A stretch of DNA of 64,000 nucleotides. Source: Gossypium raimondii. Lineage: Eukaryota; Streptophyta; Magnoliopsida; Malvales; Malvaceae. Shown piece by piece: positions 11,167-23,542 of the stretch. Position numbers and translations under genes: made by a program. Under the pieces are notes generated by a model. It was not told the origin of the DNA. It saw nothing but the letters and a program-made list of their open reading frames with translations, and searched no databases. Numbering within the stretch: position 1 is the first letter of the stretch; the number at the start of each line of letters is the position of its first letter. Where the stretch lies: NCBI RefSeq assembly GCF_025698545.1, contig NC_068571.1:41883733-41947732 (forward strand), given 5' to 3'.

Positions 11167-14100
11167 TTTATTAACCTTAAAGAAGATAACAAATATACAG
11201 ATATAATCGCAAGGTTTGGGAAAAATATTTCAAACGAAAATTATTCTATACATTGCTCCTAAAGGCTCCACATGCGTTGAGGATGTTATTTGAATTGATG
11301 AATAAATTGATTTTAGAAGGTAATCATACGTCAATACAATTGAAAATGATAAAAATCAATGGGTAATTATTTGATACATTGCCAAGTGGATTAATGATAC
11401 AATAAGTGTCACATTTATTTATATAATTATTTTTTAATTTTTTACTACATCCTTTAAAATCAAAATCAATGTGTTACAATAAATAATTGAAGATAGGATA
11501 AAAAAAAGTAATTTCATAAGTTTTAAATATTTTCTAACAAAATAAAATTCATAAAAATTTGCTCAATAAACTTTCAAATATTATATATAATAGATATTAT
11601 TCACAAGAATTTTAATTTATAAGCAAAACTTTAGTTATAAAAAATTTTTGAAATATGTATCCAATGAAAATCCATACAATTTTCAACAAGTATTTTTAAC
11701 CTTAAAATAGACATTATTATAAAAGACGGCAATCAACTCCAAACATAAATTATAAAATATACATGAAAAACACATATATAACTCCAAGTCCCAACTACAT
11801 TTCATTGCTCAAATTATCAACTAGAAAAAGTAAGGAAAAGTAGGAACCATATAAAAGAAGAGCTAAATTTATGAAAACAAACCTTATAACACATTAAGAA
11901 AATTTTTGCAATGTCATCCAACGTGTATATTAACCATACATTTCATACACATAATTTTCAAGATACACAAATCCTAATTATACACACAAGCAGCATGACC
12001 TCCAAGCATCACTGCAGTAAGTATAAAGTAATATTTCATAGATTAAGGCTCCACAATGATCTTACCAGTGGCATGACCATCCATGCTCTTAGCCCATGCT
12101 TCCTCAGCCTTACTTAAGGGATACGTTGAATCGATTACCGTCTTAAGCTTCCCGTCTTTCAATAAGTTAACCAGATAATCGAGGTTCTCCTTTTTAGGTG
12201 ACATAAAGAGTGGTACCAGCTTCTTCTTTGAGAAGGTAAGCTTTTTCATAGCACAAGTTAGAAAAGCACTAAGACCAGGGGTTATGTCGATTACCTTCCC
12301 GTTTGAACTTAGATTAGGTTCAAAGGTAGACCAAGGAATACCAGAAGCACAGTGGATCACTACATCGTATTTGCGACCGGAAGGGCTTTTCAGAGCTGCA
12401 CCGTCGGGAGTTTTGTAGTCAAGAACCTCATCTGCTCCAAGGCTTTTGACAAAATCCAGATTACGAGCCCCACAAGTGGCTGTTACATGTGTGTTTCCAA
12501 GCTTTGCTAGTTGAACTGCGTAATGACCTACACCACCTGAAGCAGCAGTAATCAAGAGGTTTAATTGCTGGCCACTTCCGTCAAGCTTGACCCCAGCCCC
12601 ATGGGTGACTGCTCGGTGAGCTGTGAGACCAGCCATGGGTAAACCAGCAGCTTCGGCAACTGATATTTCTGGTGGCCTTGCAACTGTCAGATTCTCCGTA
12701 GCCACAGCATATTCAGCTAGTCCACCAGTCTATCATTGCAAATATAATTCATATTAGAAGATGGCCATAGCAATCTACATAATTGATATTGATTCGTTTA
12801 TAATACGAGACTACAGGGCCGGACTTTTTATGCTTTTTTTTTTTTTTTTGGGGCGGGCGTTAAGAATGAGAATGAGAACTTACCAAATGATCAAGAAGAG
12901 ATACAACTTTATCCCCAACTTTGTAATTTGTGACTCCTGGTCCAACCTTTACGACTTCTCCGGCTACATCACTTGCTGCACAAGAAAATAAAAATCTTTA
13001 ATCGATGATTAAAATGCGGCAATCCAAATATCAACAGAGAGAAAACTGCAAAGCTTACTGAAGACAGGTTCTTTAATATAACTTGCTAATGGTATATAGC
13101 TAGACAACTTTCATTTGAGATATCAAATCTTCACGTTTTAAAAGCATTAGCTCTATGACAATAGGATGCCAAAAATTACCATCAAATAACCACAAGTGCT
13201 TAAACTAAGAGACCTACAAACCAGTCTATTATTTTGTTGGTTAGTTATAAAAGAAGGATATGCCTTAACAACTAGACAAATTCTGTCCTTTAATGACAAT
13301 AGACACATTTTTTCCCATCAATAGTTGCAACTAAAGCAAACTCCACAAATGTAAACCATTGGTTCAACCAGTCTGTACCGGTTCAAAGCCATTCTCCGGA
13401 CCGGTACCTCTACTGGTCTGGTTCAAACATCGATAAAAAGAAAGAGTCTCGAGAATATATAAACTACCAGGTATGTGGGGGAATTTTCTAGGTAAAAGTG
13501 GGCGCAGAATCCCTTTCTGTATTTTCCAGTCAATTGGGTTTAGACTAGTTGCCTCCAGCTTAAGCAAAATTTCACCTTTATTTGGAGTGGGGATCGGAAC
13601 TTCAACATGCTGTAAAAAGCACAAAAGAATTCAAAGCTGTTATGACATCAAGTCGCTGGCGATTATTTTTTCAAGTTTATATCAAGCAGTTCCATATAAA
13701 AAATTTAAACACTAAACTTCACTGTAAAGTATCAACCTCTCCGTCTCGGCAAATCCTTAATTTACTTCAATTCCAGAATATTCCACTATCCTAGTGCTTT
13801 GCGGCACTCATTCAAATTATCTATATGCTTTCAATCACAAATTTAACTAATAAAAATTTGAATCCGACTATAAAATGGGTCAACACTTAACTTCTCCATC
13901 AAGTCAACCTCTCAATCTCAGATCCTTTTTGTGAAAATTTTAATTCCGAATAGCAAATCCCTAGTTTATTTCCGTTCCAGAAAATTCCACTTCCTTAGTA
14001 ACTCACGGCACACACTGGAATCATCTTCATGCTTTCTTCAATCACAAATTTAACTAATAGAATTTTGAATCCGAAGAACAAACTTAGATCAATATAAACA

Positions 14101-15317
14101 CTAAATTAACAACCTTAATTGAAATCTCCACTTAAAGGACGAACTAATATCTCAACCAAACAAAATTATATGAAGAAAAACAGTACAAAAAAGAAGAAGA
14201 AAAAAAAAGCAAAATAAATCATCGTAATTAAGTAGATTTTTACCTTCAAAGCAGCAGCACCTCCGCCATAGCTGTTATATTGTAAAGCATGCATAAGATT
14301 TTCAGCCATTTTTTTCACTAAAAGAGATCGAATCGAAGCTCTCTTTTTTTAAGGAAAAATGAAGTTCAGAGGATGGCGTTTGGATACCGTAGTTGGGATT
14401 TGTATTATTTAGTTTTGTGATAGGAGAAGTTATTTATATTTTATAGTAACAATTTTGAATTTGAAGCTATGATAGTTGCTTTTCTGATAAGAAATTTCTC
14501 CAACCAAAGTGTTTCATGTGGTCTGTCTAGTCTTTTCTAGAAAGTGCTTCTATTATCAACAAAAGAAAATTAATTTCCTAAAATCAAACGACATTATTAT
14601 TCTATACAAGATTAATCTCAATTATGGTATACCTCAACTTGTCCAATGAGAAACCATATCACACAATCCAAAATTATATGTTTTTAATATGGTACTTGAT
14701 CATACCATTCCGCTTTGGTTAAATTTATGGAAATACTGGTTGGTACCAAATTTTAGTACTTTAACTAACATTTTAATTTTTCTATAATTATATTTAAAAT
14801 TAATAGTTTTAGATTAAATTATTGAACAAAATTAATAATTTTAAAACTTATATTTTATATAGATATTTTTACATATATATAATTATAATTTTTTAACCAA
14901 AACAATGCATAATTTAGTAAGAAACTAAAAATTAAACTATAAATATAAGTAAAAATATTTAAAAATATCAATAAACTTAAAATGATACATCGAAAACTGG
15001 CTATATCAATAATACTTGTACCAGAGAAAGCGATACACCGAACTTTTTCGTGCCTTACCATGCATCCTCCTACTTGTAAATGTGGCCATTTTCATTAATA
15101 AGAACAGCAAATTATTCCAATTCATAGGTTCAGGTAGGTATTAAATCGGGTCAATTTTGAGTTTGAATCATTTTAAATTTTGGATTGTTTAGGTTATTTT
15201 GAGTTTTATGGTTTTGTTTTCGTGTCATTGCAAGTTCAAATTATTTTGTATTTAAGTCTATTTGAGTTTAGATAATTTCGAATTTGAGTTGAATAAATTT
15301 TAGCCGTTAACTTTTAT
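11167..15317. repeat. Tandem duplicated unit 2 (contains ceQORH copy C), left part
   Basis: This segment is the second copy of the B unit. It is colinear from the 3' flank, through all four exons, into the 5' spacer; for example 'acttgtaaatgtggccattttcatta' occurs at both about 10679 and 15071. The copy is interrupted at 15318 by the nested LTR block. Recognisable pieces resume at 25889-25932 and again at about 26533-27045, ending next to the following gene. Confidence 0.8.
12043..14309 (-). CDS. CEQORH: Quinone-oxidoreductase homolog, copy C (ceQORH-like)
   Basis: The exons on minus are 14309-14244, 13609-13468, 12975-12884 and 12729-12043. The last is 687 nt instead of 690, because one Gly codon at the start of exon 4 (TGGGL in A and B, TGGL here) is missing. 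The reading frame is kept and the product is 328 aa. The AASGGVGHYAVQ dinucleotide-binding motif and the GKIIVEP C-terminus are intact. Few coding differences separate it from copy B, consistent with the younger duplication. The missing Gly is at the join between the GroES-like half and the Rossmann half. All splice sites are GT-AG, so it is probably functional. Confidence 0.9.
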
Positions 15318-15838
15318 TATAACGACCCGATAGTTAGAGGTGTCGAAAAGTATTAGGTATAATTTGAGTTGTGTAGTTAATTAGGTTTTGTTAAGCGAAT
15401 TTACTTGAATTAAAAGTATTAGATATAAGGACTAAATTATGTATAGGGTGAAAGTTAAATTATAGATTAAAGATTAATTAAAGGGCTAAAGAAGAAATTA
15501 TAGCTTATTCCATCAAGTTGACGGTTTTAGTAAATTATATATACAACTCATATGTGAAAATTTATTTTATATATTATAATAATAAAAGTTAAAATATGTT
15601 ATCTTAGTAATTAAGTAAATGTATATATGTATTATATAATAATAATAAATTAAAGTATAATAAAAATAATAGGTAATAAAATATAAAGCCATACGAAACT
15701 AACAAAGAAAAAGCAAGAAGAAAAGAAGGTTCAACGCACGGACTTAGGGACTTCTAGGGTTTAAAGTTTAATTGGTTAATTAATTTAGTTCATTTTCTTG
15801 TAATTTTTATGTTTTTGGAATTCCAGTACCTTGGGTTA

Positions 15839-17779
15839 TGATGGGTGTCGATTCCACCAATATAAACCTACGCCTAATTTGCAATTTAAGCAGTATAGGG
15901 AGTAGGGTCGATCCCTCAGAGACTGGGTTTACTGCAAATTGTTGCTCTCTTGACCAGATTTATGTCGGGCCAGTTGTCGTGCCCAAGAAGTTCGGGGGGA
16001 TAAAATTTGAAACCTGAAATAAATAAATAAAATGCGTAAAAAGTAAAAGCTGAAAATAAAATAATAAAAATCAGTTAAATAAATATGAAGAAAAATGAAA
16101 TAAACTAAGCTAAGTTTTAGGCATGGGTTTTTCTCGTCTTTGAACTGATCCTTGAAATTAGATGAACTCCTCTTTTCCAATAAGCTAGTTATAGCTACCA
16201 AGGACGCCTCGGACACTAACTCTTCATTGTGTAAATTAGTTATGGAACGTCCAATAACCCTTACCGATCGAACAACCAACGAAACGTTCGTGATTTAAAA
16301 CTCCGGCATCTTTGCGTTCTAGAAGAGCCTAGCTCGAACCAATGCCCTCAATCGCGTGGGACATTTAAATCCGGTTACTACTTCCCTTAACGGAACCAAA
16401 CAGCAATCCCCACTTGGCACGCCAATGTGTTCACAGAAAACCGATTAGACAATCGATCCTTTCGGAATTCCAACTGTACGTCTAACCACACTAACTCAAA
16501 CAACGTCTTTTTTGACTTAGTGTTGATTTGACTTTGTGAGTTGACGAAGTCATTGACTTAGTGTTGATTTGACTTTGTGAGTTGACGAAGTCATACTCTT
16601 AATCCGGATAAATAAAAGTACTGGATGTTGACACCATTTTTTTGATAAAAAGGGTGTCAACTTGGATTTTGAAAATGAAAACGATTATGGGAGTCGCCAC
16701 CAATCTTTTTTGATGAGGTGTGATCGGGTCACCTCGAAAAATGGTTATTTTTAATAATCAGTTTAAATTTATTAAAACAATTCTTTTGGTCTGCGAAATT
16801 CAGAAAAACAAGTTCGGGAGTCGGTTACGTATGAGGAAGGATTAGCACATTCGTAACGCCCAAAAATTGGTACCTAGTTGATTAATTAGTGTCTTAGTGT
16901 CGAAGATTGAAAACTTTGAAGAGTTTTTTAAAAATACGATCCTTAAAAAAACTCAAATAACATGGATTGAAATTTAAGATTCTCTTGTTTTGAAGGAATA
17001 TCACATCTAGCACGTTAAGACATGATACTTTAAACCATCGAAACCAAGAGCACCTTGGTGCGGCACTACAGGTAGGAGCGGCGATGGCAGCGGCTGTCAG
17101 AAGAGTTGGTGGCTGAGGCTAGGGATAAGGTGCGACAGCTAAGGTTTCTCTCTTTTTTTCTGAATATTGTTTAGGGTTGTATTAGGTTTAAGGTATTGGG
17201 CCTGGATTTGTTGGGCTTGATTGGGGTTGTGGTGTAATGGGTTTAGGTAGGTTTAGGTGGGTTTTTGGCTCGGGCAAAATGGGCTTGTACACTAGAATTT
17301 AGGAGTCAAATTGCTCGTGTTCGTAACTCACGGATCTTGACGAAGTTAACACAGGCCTAAAGCTGAAATGGATACTTAAAAAAAACTTGGTAATTAAAAA
17401 CTTGATTAATGATTTGATTCAGGACTTGATGAATAAATGAACAATGTAGCCCCCTATTTATACTAGTGGCTTTGCTAAATTAAGAGCCACTAGCCATAGA
17501 AATTTAAGGAAATAAAATATTCCATGATATAAAAATCTCTACATAATCTCCCACTAATTCAACATAAAATTTCAGCTAATTACATCTTGAAAAAATTCTG
17601 CTTTGGCTCGCCTTCTTTGCTCCTTTCTTCAATCTAGCCCAATTGTTTCTTTTTTCTTCTATTTAGCCCTAAATTGCACCCCTGTATAAAATTCAATATA
17701 AACATGGAAAAATCAGTGGTGCATTCTCATAAATTAACCAATTTAATTACATAAAATATGTAATTTTAGCATTTAATCA
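15839..17779 (-). repeat. Downstream (3') LTR of the Athila-like element, with insertion
   Basis: On the plus strand it starts TGATGGGTGTCGATTCCACC and ends CATTTAATCA. Without the inserted solo LTR it is about 1,270 bp, against 1,233 bp for the partner LTR. A 41-bp unit ('tgacttagtgttgatttg...gaagtcat') is tandemly doubled at about 16513-16594 here but single in the partner. Confidence 0.85.
16626..17291. repeat. 666-bp solo LTR inside the Athila-like LTR
   Basis: The segment begins TGTTGACACC and ends CTTGTACA. It is absent from the partner LTR, where 'aagtactagaattta' is uninterrupted at about 23053. Flanks are CTGGA (16621-16625) and CTAGA (17292-17296). The empty site in the partner LTR reads CTAGA, so this is a 5-bp target duplication with one later change. 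'gtcgccaccaatctttttt' and 'gggagtcggttacgtatgagg' are typical plant LTR sequence. There is no coding content. Confidence 0.85.
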
Positions 17780-19139
17780 AATCCCCCTACTTAGTTCATG
17801 CTAGTCCTCGAGCATTATACATGTATCTGCTAAAGGAAAAATTTCCCCCATAATAGGACTTGACCCCCATGGTTTACACAATTCAACAATTTAATCCTAA
17901 CACATTAGCATCTCAAATAGCCTAGCCTAAGAAGTAAGTAAATATATTTCAAAATTTATTAGAGCTTGATAGACCTACCCCTAATTTATTTTTATTTATA
18001 ATAATAATAATTTTTTGTGTACTTAGGACATTTTCGAATTTTTTGACGCGAGACATGATGACAACCCAAGCACCATGCTCCGATTACTCGATTCGGATGT
18101 CTCTAAGCGGGATATTTCGCCCTACTCGTGATAGCTTGTTAGCGGAGTGAGTGCAAAGAAATTGGACAGCCACACGAACTTTTTTATGTGAGATGTGATG
18201 ACAACCCAAGCACCACGTTCCGGTTACTCAGCCCGATGTACAACCCCAATTTTTCACTCTTAACATTCGTATCAGAGGAGTATTATTATTTACTTTTTCT
18301 TTTCTTTTTTTTTTTGAGAATGTAGAAGGGAAAGATTATTGACATGTGATATAAGATAAACAGTTAAGCAAATTCATAATTCCTAAATAAAAAAAAAATT
18401 CTTACCCACTAAGTCTAGGTCAAACCATAAGTGGTCCATCCCAATTTATTAAAAGAAAAATTTTACCTTTTACCGAAAACATGCAAAAATAGCGACGACA
18501 GATAAGCAAAATAGAACCGATATTTCTATTCCCCTCCCTCTACTTATTTTACATTGTCCCAATGTAATTATATTAAGGATAAAAAGTAAAAGTAAGTAGG
18601 TAAAGGAAGAAAAATGAACTCCCCATGTATTTCAACGTCGTGGAGGGTTCCCTCGTAGGTGTGTCCACGGTGTTAAATGGTGGGTAGGTGGATTGGGCCT
18701 TGGCTAAAATTAAAAGAATTTTGTGGGTTGACATGGGGGATTTAATTTTGTCTTGGAATGTCTCCCTGCAAAATAAAAATAAAAATAAAAATAAATAATA
18801 AGAAAAAATTAAAATTAAAATGTGTATTTTTTTATTTCTTGAATTTATTAGCTAAGCTATAAACTCGAGAAATAAATTATTAAAAACCAAGATTACGAGA
18901 TTTGGTAAAACAGTCGTGATAAATGCACCAAGTAAGTTTCCAGGAAAGAGAGGTGAGTCACAATGGACATTCTTAAGTACCAAGTCTTTCCTTAGACAGA
19001 ACTGATCATTGACATGCATTTTCATTTTTCGTTTTACCAAAAATTTTATTTGCATAAAGGGAAAATTTTGGGTTGCCTCCCAACAGCGCTTTGTTTAACG
19101 TCGTTAGCTCGACGACCTGTTATTCAAATTCTGGGCTCC
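17780..19139 (-). other. 3' untranslated part of the Athila-like element
   Basis: No open coding domain is visible between the RT break and the 3' LTR. 'caacccaagcaccatgctccg' (about 18064) and 'caacccaagcaccacgttccgg' (about 18202) form a repeat with spacing near 138 bp. 'gttgcctcccaacagcgctttg' near 19070 is typical of the region downstream of pol in this group, so the sequence jumps from mid-RT to post-pol DNA. The env-like frame of full Athila elements is not recognisable. Confidence 0.5.
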
Positions 19140-20680
19140 TCAAGAACAATTGTAGGTGTTGTCAGTCCCTTGGAAAAATCTTGAGTACCCATCGAGACAA
19201 CAATAATGGCTCTTACCTGCTAATCGCTCGAGCATTTGATCGATGAAGGGGAGTGGAAAATGATTTTTCCGAGTAGCCGCATTCAACTTTCTGTAATCGA
19301 TGCAAACCCTCCATCCATTCTGGACTCGGGTAGGGACTAGCTCTCCTGATGAGTTTTTCACCACTGTCACGCCAGTTTTCTCGAGCACGACGTGAACCAG
19401 GCTAACCCAATCACTGTCGGAGATCGGGTATATCATTCCAACATCTAGCAGTTTCTGGATCTCCTTCTTTACTACCTCCATCATGGGTGGATTAAGACGC
19501 CTTTGAGCATCTCTCTTTGGTTTCGTGTTATTTTTTATGGAAATTCTGTGCATACAAGTGGATGGACTTAGCCATTTTATGTCGGCTATTGTCCAACCAA
19601 TAGCTTCCTTATAATCCCTCAGAACTCGAACTAGACTTTCCTCCTCGTCTTTGGTTAGTTTGTTTGACACTATCACTGGTAAGGTGTCTTTTTCTCTCAA
19701 AAAGACGTACTTGAGGTGGTTCGGTAATGCTTTAAGCTCCAAGGTTGGTGACTGCAAAACCGAAGGCAACATTTTAGTTTAGAAAGGTAATAGTTCAAAT
19801 TGTTTACCTCGATTCGTCGACGATGGTTGCGTCTCCAAGTGTTTGACAATTTCTCACAACGGATCTCCTATAATTGATAATTCCTCGAGATGACTTAAAA
19901 CATCCATGTCAATGCTTCTATAAATGAAAGTTTCTAACTCATCAAAGTCATGATATTCGAGATAAGATTGAGTTAAACAATCTATACTATCGATACTAGA
20001 AATATTTAATAGTGAGTTAGGATGACTCATAGTTTCGTAAACATTGAATTCACGATTTCGCCATCAAACTCCATTGTCAGTGTTCCGCTCCGAACGTCAA
20101 TTTTTGCGCTTGCGGTACTTAGAAATAGCTTTCCAAGCAAAATGTCAGACAAATTAGTTGAGTTATCATCCTCCATATTAATAATGTAAAAATCTGCAAG
20201 GAAAACTAATTCGTTAACTTTAACAAGGACGTCTTCAAGCAACCCTTCGGGGTAGATGACTGACCTGTCCGCCAACTAGATTATTACTCCTGTCTTTTTC
20301 AAAGGACCCGCGTTAATCAACTTATAAATAAGATAATGCATAACATTAATGGAAATCCTTGAATCACACATGGCTTTCTTAATGCCTACATTACCTATCT
20401 CATAGGAAATAGCAAACATACATTGGTCTTTGTATTTGGGTGGAACTTTCTTTTGCAGTACTGCGGAGACATTTTCTCCTACATTTACTCTTTCGTTACC
20501 TATTAACCTCCTCTTACTAGTACACAGTTCCTTGAGGAATTTTACATAACAAGGGATTTGTTTGATAGCGTCGAGCAAAGGGATATTTACCTCCACATTC
20601 CTGAATGTTTTGAGGATTTCTTTTTCCTTCTTCTCTTTCTTATCCTTTGCGAGCCTCCCTGGAAAAGGAGGTGGCATCAC
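19140..20680 (-). pseudogene. Truncated protease-reverse transcriptase of the Athila-like element
   Basis: The protease region (20680-20027) has the surrounding Athila-type motifs ILLGKLFLSTA and LTMEFDGE. Where D-(L/T)-G-A-S should carry the catalytic aspartate it reads DSRIS, and a stop codon at 20276-20278 interrupts it. The RT part (19772-19140) has DIKWLSPS, CMHRI, RRLNPPM, GWRVCIDYRKLN and LPFIDQMLERLAGKS, and reaches CCLDGYSRFFQ (motif A with its aspartate). It then breaks into unrelated sequence before the YxDD box. RNase H and integrase are missing. The product is inactive. Confidence 0.8.
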
Positions 20681-21051
20681 AACTGGTTTATAAATTTCTG
20701 ATTCCAGTCTGGCTTTTGGATCAAAGATCTGCTTTTCCGTTCATTATCTTGCCCATGACTTTTGTCTGGAACTGTTTTCAAAACTTTTCCACTACGAAGA
20801 GTTATTGTACTTGCATTCTACCAAGGATTTGTCTCTGTCTAGGAAGGTAATTTACCTTGAGACTCCAAACGATTAACTGTCATTGAGAGTTTACTAACCT
20901 GATTAGTTAACTCTTGTATTGATGCATCTGTCCTTTGTTGGTATTTTGCAGCAGCGACGGCAAGTCTCTCCATAATAGCTTTTAAAGATGTGTTCGGCTT
21001 GGGTGGTGGTTGCGGTGGTTGCAAAGCTCTCGGTTGGTATGACGGATTATA

Positions 21052-22265
21052 TCAATGATTAGCTCTATAATTCAAGTTGGGATGATCCTTCCACCCGGGA
21101 TTGTAGGTGTTGGAGAAAGGATCATAGCGTCTTTGCGGAGGTCCCGGAAAGCCTTCGATAGTGTCAACATGTGCTGTTGAATTTTCGGTAAGGATTGGGC
21201 ACAAATCCGTCGGATGTTCAGATGTAGTACAAATTCCACACAGTTGGGTCAGATTCTTCTTTTCTGTAAGCATAGATTGAATAATGTTAGTGAGCTTATC
21301 CAATTTATCTTGTAAGGATGAAATGTTTACCCCATTAATCCGTCTTGTGGGTTCTAAATTCGACCGATACTGTTGAGAATTTGTCGCCATAGTGGATATC
21401 AGTTCTCTCGCCCTTTGTGGAGTCATATTGACAAGCGCCCCTCCATTAGCAGCGTCAATCATCTTCATTTCCATAAGGAGCAGACCCTCGTAGAAATACT
21501 GAAAAAGTGATTGTTCGGTCCAGTCGTGTTGAGGACAACTTGCACACAGTTTTTTTATCGCTCCCAATAGCCATAGAGTGATTCACTCTCTATTTGGTGA
21601 ATTCCCACTATGTCTCTCCTAAGTTTAGCTGCTTGCAATGCTGGGAAAAATCTGTCAAGAAAAACACGAGATAAGTCATCCCACGTTGTAATAGAACTGG
21701 GGGTAAGTAAAATAACCATTCTCTTGTTGTATCAACTAAAAAAAATGGAAAGACCCGAAGTTTAATTTCATCTTCGGTTACTCCCTGAGGTTTCATGCTT
21801 GAGCAGACCATGTGGAATTCTCTCAAGTGAGTGTGAGGATTTTCGTTCTTCAAGCCTCGAAAAGTGGGCAAAAGGTGGATCAGGCCTGACTTCAACTCGA
21901 ACGGGGTTTCTCCGGCTGGATAGTTGATGCATAACGGTGTTTGCTCGTTGGGAGTAGCGGCTAGTTGACGAATGGTTCGGTTCGCCATCCTTTCTAGTTC
22001 ACCGACTTCTGCTTCTTTTGTTTCAAAAAGTGGTTCGATCTCAGGTTCAACCACTCCGACTTGTTTTCCACGTCGAATTGCCTTTGCACGAATTGTTTGG
22101 CTCAACCTTTTGACGTCGGATTCTAGGATCCCTTGTCCTAGCTCAACTTCTGTTTTACTTGCACGTTTAAGAGCTTTTGTCTCTTTTCATCGTGCTTGTG
22201 TTGATTTCTCAATCTCTGGGTCGTATTCGAGATCTTCGGATGAAGATCTGGTCATGAAGATGATT
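21052..22265 (-). pseudogene. Gag of the Athila-like element, frameshifted
   Basis: The retrotransposon-gag domain is read at 22105-21608 (LPTFRGLKNENPHTHLREF, then TREWLFYLPP). It continues in another frame at 21567-21052 (LFQYFYEGLL, ANGGALVNMTPQRARELI). A zinc-binding-like CGICTTSEHPTDLCP follows. The frame change near 21600 and stops in the N-terminal part show decay. A further fragment at 21024-20839 (MERLAVAAAKYQQRTDASIQ, a likely coiled coil) is the gag-pro linker. Confidence 0.7.
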
Positions 22266-22287
22266 TAAACAATTGTGAGTGTTGCAG

Positions 22288-22305
22288 TCCTCGGCAACGA
22301 CGCCA
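22288..22305 (-). other. Primer-binding site of the Athila-like element
   Basis: Read on minus, this site gives TGGCGTCGTTGCCGAGGA, four bases from the LTR end. It differs at two positions from the TGGCGCCGTTGCCGGGGA sequence known from Athila-group elements and attributed to tRNA-Asp priming. It fixes the element's orientation. Confidence 0.7.
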
Positions 22306-22309
22306 AAAC

Positions 22310-23542
22310 TGATGGGTGCCGATTCCACCAATATAAACCAACGCTTAATTTGCAATTTAAGCAGTATAGGGAGTAGGGTCGATCCCTCAGAGACTGGGTT
22401 TACTGAAAATTGTTGCTCTCTTGACCAGATTTATGTCGGGCCAGTTGTCGTGCCCAAGAAGTTCGGGGGGATAAAATTTGACACCTGAAATAAATAAATA
22501 AAATGCGTAAAAAGTAAAAGATGGAAATAAAATAATAAAAAACAGTTAAATAAATCTGAAGAAAAATGAATTAAACTAAGCTCAGCTTTAGGCATGGGTT
22601 TTTCTCGTCTTTGAACCGATCTTCGAAATTAGATGAACTCTTCTTTTCCAATAAGCTAGTTATAGCTACCAAGGACGCCTCAGACACCAACTCTTCTTTG
22701 TGTAAATTAGTTATGAAACGTCCAATAACTAACCCTTACCGATCGAACAACCAATGAAACGTTCGTGATTTAGAACTCCGGCAGCTTTGCGTTCTAAAAG
22801 AGCCTAGCTCGAACCAATGCCCTTAACCACGTAGGACATCTAAATCCGGTTACTACTTCCTTTGACGGAACCAAGCAGCAATCCTCACTTGGCACGCTAA
22901 TGTGTTCACAGAAAACCGATTAGACAATCGATCCTTTCGGAATTTCAACTGTACGTCTAACCACACTAACTCAAACGACGTCTTTTTTGACTTAGTGTTG
23001 ATTTGACCTTGTGAGTTGACGAAGTCATACTCTTAATCCGGTGAAATAATAAGTACTAGAATTTAGGAGTCAAATTGCTCGGATTCGTAACTCACGGATC
23101 TTGACGAAGTTAACACCGGCCTAAAGTTGAAATGGATACTTAAAAAAACTCGGTAATTAAAAACTTGATTAATGACTTGATTCAAGACTTGATGAATAGG
23201 TGAACAATGTAACCCCCTATTTATTTTAGTGGCTTTGCTAAATTAAGAGCCACTAGCCATAGAAATTTAAGGAAATAAAATATTCCATGATATAAAAATC
23301 CCTACATAATCTCCCACTAAGTCAACATAAAATTTCAGCTAATTACATCTTGGAAAAATTCTGCTTTGGCCCGCCTTCTTTGCTCCTTTCTTCAATCTAG
23401 CCCAATTGTTTCCTTTTTCTTCTATTTAGCCCTAAATTGCACCCCTGTATAAAATTCAATATAAACATGGAAAAATCAGTGGTGCATTCTCATAAATTAA
23501 CCAATTTAATTACATAAAATATGTAATTTTAGCATTTAATCA
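22310..23542 (-). repeat. Upstream (5') LTR of the Athila-like element
   Basis: This 1,233-bp LTR has ends TGATGGGTGCC...TTTAATCA on plus. It matches the other LTR throughout, apart from scattered differences, the 41-bp duplication and the inserted solo LTR. GGTTA follows directly at 23543-23547. Confidence 0.88.

Larger units (their letters stand above)
15839..23542 (-). mobile_element. Athila-like Ty3/gypsy retrotransposon, truncated pol
   Basis: The element has LTRs at 15839-17779 and 22310-23542 and is flanked by a perfect 5-bp duplication, GGTTA (15834-15838 and 23543-23547). It reads on minus. A primer-binding site next to the upstream LTR (22288-22305) resembles the tRNA-Asp type of Athila-group elements. 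A purine tract (17780-17791, AGTAGGGGGATT on minus) abuts the downstream LTR. The interior carries gag, an aspartic-protease region and the first half of reverse transcriptase. The rest of RT, RNase H and integrase are absent. It could not move on its own. It sits inside the older LTR and carries a younger solo LTR. Confidence 0.85.
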
